DNA of 64,000 nt, taken from positions 1 to 64,000 of the forward strand of contig CAMWJF010000019.1 of NCBI GenBank assembly GCA_947174505.1, written 5' to 3'. The translations under genes and the position numbers were made by a program. The DNA is from an uncultured Lachnospiraceae bacterium (GTDB lineage: Bacteria; Bacillota; Clostridia; Lachnospirales; Lachnospiraceae). Below, piece by piece: positions 61,139 to 64,000 of the stretch (the stretch's first letter is position 1; every line of letters starts with the position of its first letter). The notes beneath the pieces are model-generated. The model made no database searches. It had not been told where the DNA came from and saw only the letters and a list, made by a program, of their open reading frames with translations.

Positions 61139-62965
61139 ATGACCAACAAATTGGACCGCCTTTTATTGCTGCACCTGTTCCAGAGCTTTGTCACCACCTG
61201 GGCGCTGATGAAAGCGTCCCGCATGGAACCGGGCAATATTCTTACCTTCGTCTTCTATCTTCTGGTATTTTTCTTCTACCGGCATGTGAACCGCAGGATG
61301 GATCTTTTACAGGTTTCCAACCGCATAGCCCTGCTTACCGCAGTCATCTTTACCGCCTTGTATATGCTGGTGGATTACCCCCATTATATAGAGCTGCTCA
61401 CAAGCCGGCTTTACCGCTTTGTCGTGCTGTCTGTTATCTTTGCGGGCTTTGTCTGCCTTTTTTACTATCTGCTCCACTTTTTATATTCCTATGCATGTGA
61501 CAGAAAAAGACTGTACCGCGCTCTGCTCACCCGCTATCAGGATATGCCTTACACCTATGAAGGCCGCCGTCCCCTGGTTTCCCTCTGGTTTTCGGCGTTC
61601 GCAAATTTTATCCGCCGCCATACGGCCCTGTGCGCCTTTCTGTGCTGCCTGCTCTGCTGGCTCCCCTACTATCTCTACCAGTATCCCGGCATTATGACCC
61701 CCGACAGCATCAACCAGCTGGAACAGATTCTGGGCGTGATTCCATGGTCCAACCACCACCCCTGGGTTCACACGCTGGTTTTCGGCCTTTTCTATCACAT
61801 CGGCTACGCGCTGACAAAAGATATGGTTGCCGCCGTATCCGTCTACACCTTTTTCCAGATGTGCCTTCTTGCGGGCAGCGTGGCCTACTTTATTTCCACC
61901 CTCCGCTCCCACAAGATCCGCCCCTTCGTCCTGCTGATGATCATGGCCTTCTATGCCCTGATCCCTTATCATGCCGTTTTTTCCGTCACAGTCTGGAAGG
62001 ATATTCCCTTCGCGGCGGCTGTGCTTCTTTTCAGCTGCGCCATCCTTCGCCTGTCTGTGCAAGGCTGGGTCTGTGCCGGAAACTTATTTGTTTTTATGAT
62101 ATCAAGTGTTATGATATGTCTCTTCCGCTCAAACGGCTGGTATGCCTTTCTTCTGGCTCTGCCCTTTCTGCTGTTCGGTTTCCGTCATAAGGCAAAAGCC
62201 GTGTACCCACCGCTTTTTGCCGCGCTCCTTCTGTCCATCATCGTCAAATACCCGGTCATGAGCGCCTTTCACGTGCAGCAGCCCGATTTCATCGAATCCG
62301 TCTGCATTCCCATGCAGCAAATTACGGCTGTCATCTGCAATGACAGATATCTTTCCGAAGAGGAACTTGCACTGATAGAAAACGTGGTAGACCTGACCTA
62401 TATCCACGACCTCTACAATCCCACCTTTGCGGATAACATCAAAGAACTCGTCAGGGCAGGCAACCAGGACTATCTGACATCCCACAAAAACGAGTTTTTG
62501 AAACTCTGGATCGACCTGGGTCTGCGCTATCCCGGCGATTACCTGACCGCCTATGTGAACCAGACCTACGGTTACTGGTATCCCGACTCCTTCTATCTGG
62601 TGGCGGAGGCCGAGGGCGTCAGCGCCACGGATCTTGGCGTATCGCACACTCCGCTGATCGGCGGCCCCTTAGTCATCAAAGCCAAAGAAATCGCCGTCAA
62701 GCTGGGCAGTATGGTGCCTATTTACGGCACGCTCTGGAGCATGGGCGTGGCATGCTGGGTTCTTATTTTCAGTATGAGCGTCACCGTCATCCGCCGGGAC
62801 TGCCACAGACTGATCTGCTATCTGCCGGGACTTGCCCTGCTTCTTTCCGTGCTTGCCGCCACGCCGGTGGCCACTGAGTTCCGCTACGTCTATTTCCTTG
62901 TGCTGTGTCTGCCCTTTTACCTGATCACGGCAATCCTGCCGGATGAGTCGGACGAACCGGCCTGA
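61139..62965 (+). CDS. DUF6020-like polytopic membrane protein
   Basis: A 608-residue membrane protein with about 12 predicted membrane segments and a larger soluble part (about 385-500). It has conserved-looking loops PGIMTPDSINQLEQILG and WSNHHPWVHTL, and VWKDIPFAAAVLLFSC. The layout recalls glycosyltransferase-like (GT-C) membrane enzymes, which fits DUF6020, but no substrate can be named. GGGGGAG precedes the ATG. It is divergent from the rimP operon. Confidence 0.8.
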   Translation: MTNKLDRLLLLHLFQSFVTTWALMKASRMEPGNILTFVFYLLVFFFYRHVNRRMDLLQVSNRIALLTAVIFTALYMLVDYPHYIELLTSRLYRFVVLSVIFAGFVCLFYYLLHFLYSYACDRKRLYRALLTRYQDMPYTYEGRRPLVSLWFSAFANFIRRHTALCAFLCCLLCWLPYYLYQYPGIMTPDSINQLEQILGVIPWSNHHPWVHTLVFGLFYHIGYALTKDMVAAVSVYTFFQMCLLAGSVAYFISTLRSHKIRPFVLLMIMAFYALIPYHAVFSVTVWKDIPFAAAVLLFSCAILRLSVQGWVCAGNLFVFMISSVMICLFRSNGWYAFLLALPFLLFGFRHKAKAVYPPLFAALLLSIIVKYPVMSAFHVQQPDFIESVCIPMQQITAVICNDRYLSEEELALIENVVDLTYIHDLYNPTFADNIKELVRAGNQDYLTSHKNEFLKLWIDLGLRYPGDYLTAYVNQTYGYWYPDSFYLVAEAEGVSATDLGVSHTPLIGGPLVIKAKEIAVKLGSMVPIYGTLWSMGVACWVLIFSMSVTVIRRDCHRLICYLPGLALLLSVLAATPVATEFRYVYFLVLCLPFYLITAILPDESDEPA

Positions 62966-63058
62966 GCCAAAGCCCCGCTGCAGTCTCCAATATGCCGGTG
63001 CCGCCCTCCGACTGACTTTATGCGCTCATCTGCCCCGCAAAAAAGCAGTTGGGAACTT

Positions 63059-63889
63059 TCAGGAAAGAAAAATACAGTCTCCTGTCTTCAGATGGGTGTA
63101 AACCGTCCCGCCTTCTCCCGCGCGCATCCGTTCCTGCGCCAACTCTCCGGTGCAATGGTTAAAGCCCGCCATACCGATCCCCATATCTCCAAGTATTTTC
63201 ATGGTTTCCGCAATTCTCGCCTCGTCCGCCTCCACCAGATGGGAACCTCCAAAAACCGCATACACCGGCTGTCCGAAACGCTCCCTCACACTCCCGATCA
63301 TATTTAAGATGCCCGGATGACTGCAGCCCGCAATGACGACCAGTCCTTTGGGAGCTTCAATCACCAGACAGACCTCGTCCGGGAAATCATCCTCCACCAT
63401 ACCCGCCGCCGTCTGCCGCACAAAACGGGCGGGCGGTTTCTCAAACCCATATTTTTTCTCGAAAGCGCCCACCACATGACAGCCCGCAAAGAGCGTGAGC
63501 GTTCCCTCGCAGACAAGGTGCCCGGTCTTTTTCTTCTCCAAAAGCTCCGGCCCGAAGCCACAGCCCAGATAGGTATATTTATCACCGTCACGGGCATATT
63601 TTTCCTCAAAGAACCGCGGCCCTGTCACAAGCGGCGCGTGTACGCCGTGTGACGCCATATCCGGGTAACCGCCCGCATGGTCGTAGTGGCTGTGGCTTAA
63701 GACCACATAATCCGCGTCTTTCAAAGACACATGCATCTTCTCCGCGTTTTTCCGCGCCGCTCTCCCCGCGCCGCAGTCAAACAGAATCTTCTTACCCCCT
63801 GTCTCCACCAGAAAGGACAGCCCGTGCTCCGCCGTAAGCGCCCTGTTCCGGGAAAGACTATTTTCCAACAATGTACGAAGAACAATCAT
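63059..63889 (-). CDS. Metallo-beta-lactamase-fold hydrolase
   Basis: A 276-residue soluble protein. The zinc motif is LSHSHYDHAGG, with a further His in VIAGCSHPGILN and the C-terminal FNHCTGE. It resembles the MBL group annotated as dihydropteridine-related synthases in archaea and Clostridia. I use the ATG at 63889, which has AAGGAG 9 nt upstream. Substrate unknown. It is convergent with the DUF6020 gene. Confidence 0.88.
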   Translation of the reverse strand: MIVLRTLLENSLSRNRALTAEHGLSFLVETGGKKILFDCGAGRAARKNAEKMHVSLKDADYVVLSHSHYDHAGGYPDMASHGVHAPLVTGPRFFEEKYARDGDKYTYLGCGFGPELLEKKKTGHLVCEGTLTLFAGCHVVGAFEKKYGFEKPPARFVRQTAAGMVEDDFPDEVCLVIEAPKGLVVIAGCSHPGILNMIGSVRERFGQPVYAVFGGSHLVEADEARIAETMKILGDMGIGMAGFNHCTGELAQERMRAGEGGTVYTHLKTGDCIFLS

Positions 63890-64000
63890 GATCTTTCTCT
63901 CCTTCCTCCCGACATCCGTTCCCTTCCCTGTTCTCTCATCCGTTTTCACCCGCATGTCAGATATACAGTCATCCGCTAACGCCTTATAAGGAGTACTGAC

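Overview
The window reads as a stretch of a chromosome from a Gram-positive anaerobe of the class Clostridia, most likely Lachnospiraceae. This rests on moderately high GC, strong AGGAGG-type ribosome binding sites, pyruvate phosphate dikinase, the pyrBI pair, DUF5050 and DUF6020 proteins, a YkpA-type ABC-F protein, and the rimP-nusA-rnpM-rplGA-infB-rbfA-nrnA-truB-ribF and rpsO-pnp blocks. I cannot name the species. No rRNA, tRNA, CRISPR array, transposase or prophage gene was seen.

Layout. 1-335: start of a truncated minus-strand gene behind two terminators, plus a 38-codon ORF after ppdK. 335-4.0 kb: ppdK and a membrane-anchored glycerophosphodiesterase. 4.2-15.0 kb: a minus-strand accessory cluster. 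In transcription order it has two DUF5666-like lipoproteins, two very large lipoproteins that join a beta-propeller-like half to a family 1 solute-binding half, two CUT1-type sugar permeases and a HlyD-like membrane fusion protein. No ATPase is present. 15.2-23.0 kb: two hybrid histidine kinases on the minus strand, divergent from an OmpR-type regulator and its own sensor kinase. 24-27.6 kb: ABC-F, PHP and Cof-type HAD genes. 27.7-34.9 kb: a minus-strand run of pheA, a DUF815 ATPase, ppx, ppk, maf and a small acidic protein. 35-36 kb: a DUF5050 propeller protein. 36.3-39.9 kb: folate genes folC-folE-folP-folBK. 40-43 kb: small membrane and PH-domain proteins and an HTH/AAA/nuclease fusion. 43-45.1 kb: nitroreductase and pyrBI. 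45-60.9 kb: HD-GYP, pnp, rpsO, a cell-wall hydrolase, a Na/Pi transporter and the long rimP-to-ribF translation operon. 61-64 kb: a DUF6020 membrane protein and a metallo-beta-lactamase-fold protein.

Most interesting signals. (1) Three promoters share a TTAGAG-type direct repeat with an 11-bp period, followed after exactly 10 nt by a -10-like hexamer. They lie before the response regulator and before each of the two small lipoprotein genes, which suggests that this two-component system controls itself and the accessory cluster. (2) The cluster combines duplicated propeller/solute-binding fusions, OB-like lipoproteins and a partnerless membrane fusion protein, which I cannot match to a described system. 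(3) A family of two-hairpin repeats sits at the 3' ends of genes at six or more places, and its sequence has become the end of some reading frames. (4) The rimP operon has a leader of about 200 nt with four strong hairpins.

Many start codons were placed at internal ATG, GTG or TTG codons with a proper ribosome binding site, so several genes are shorter than the longest open frame.
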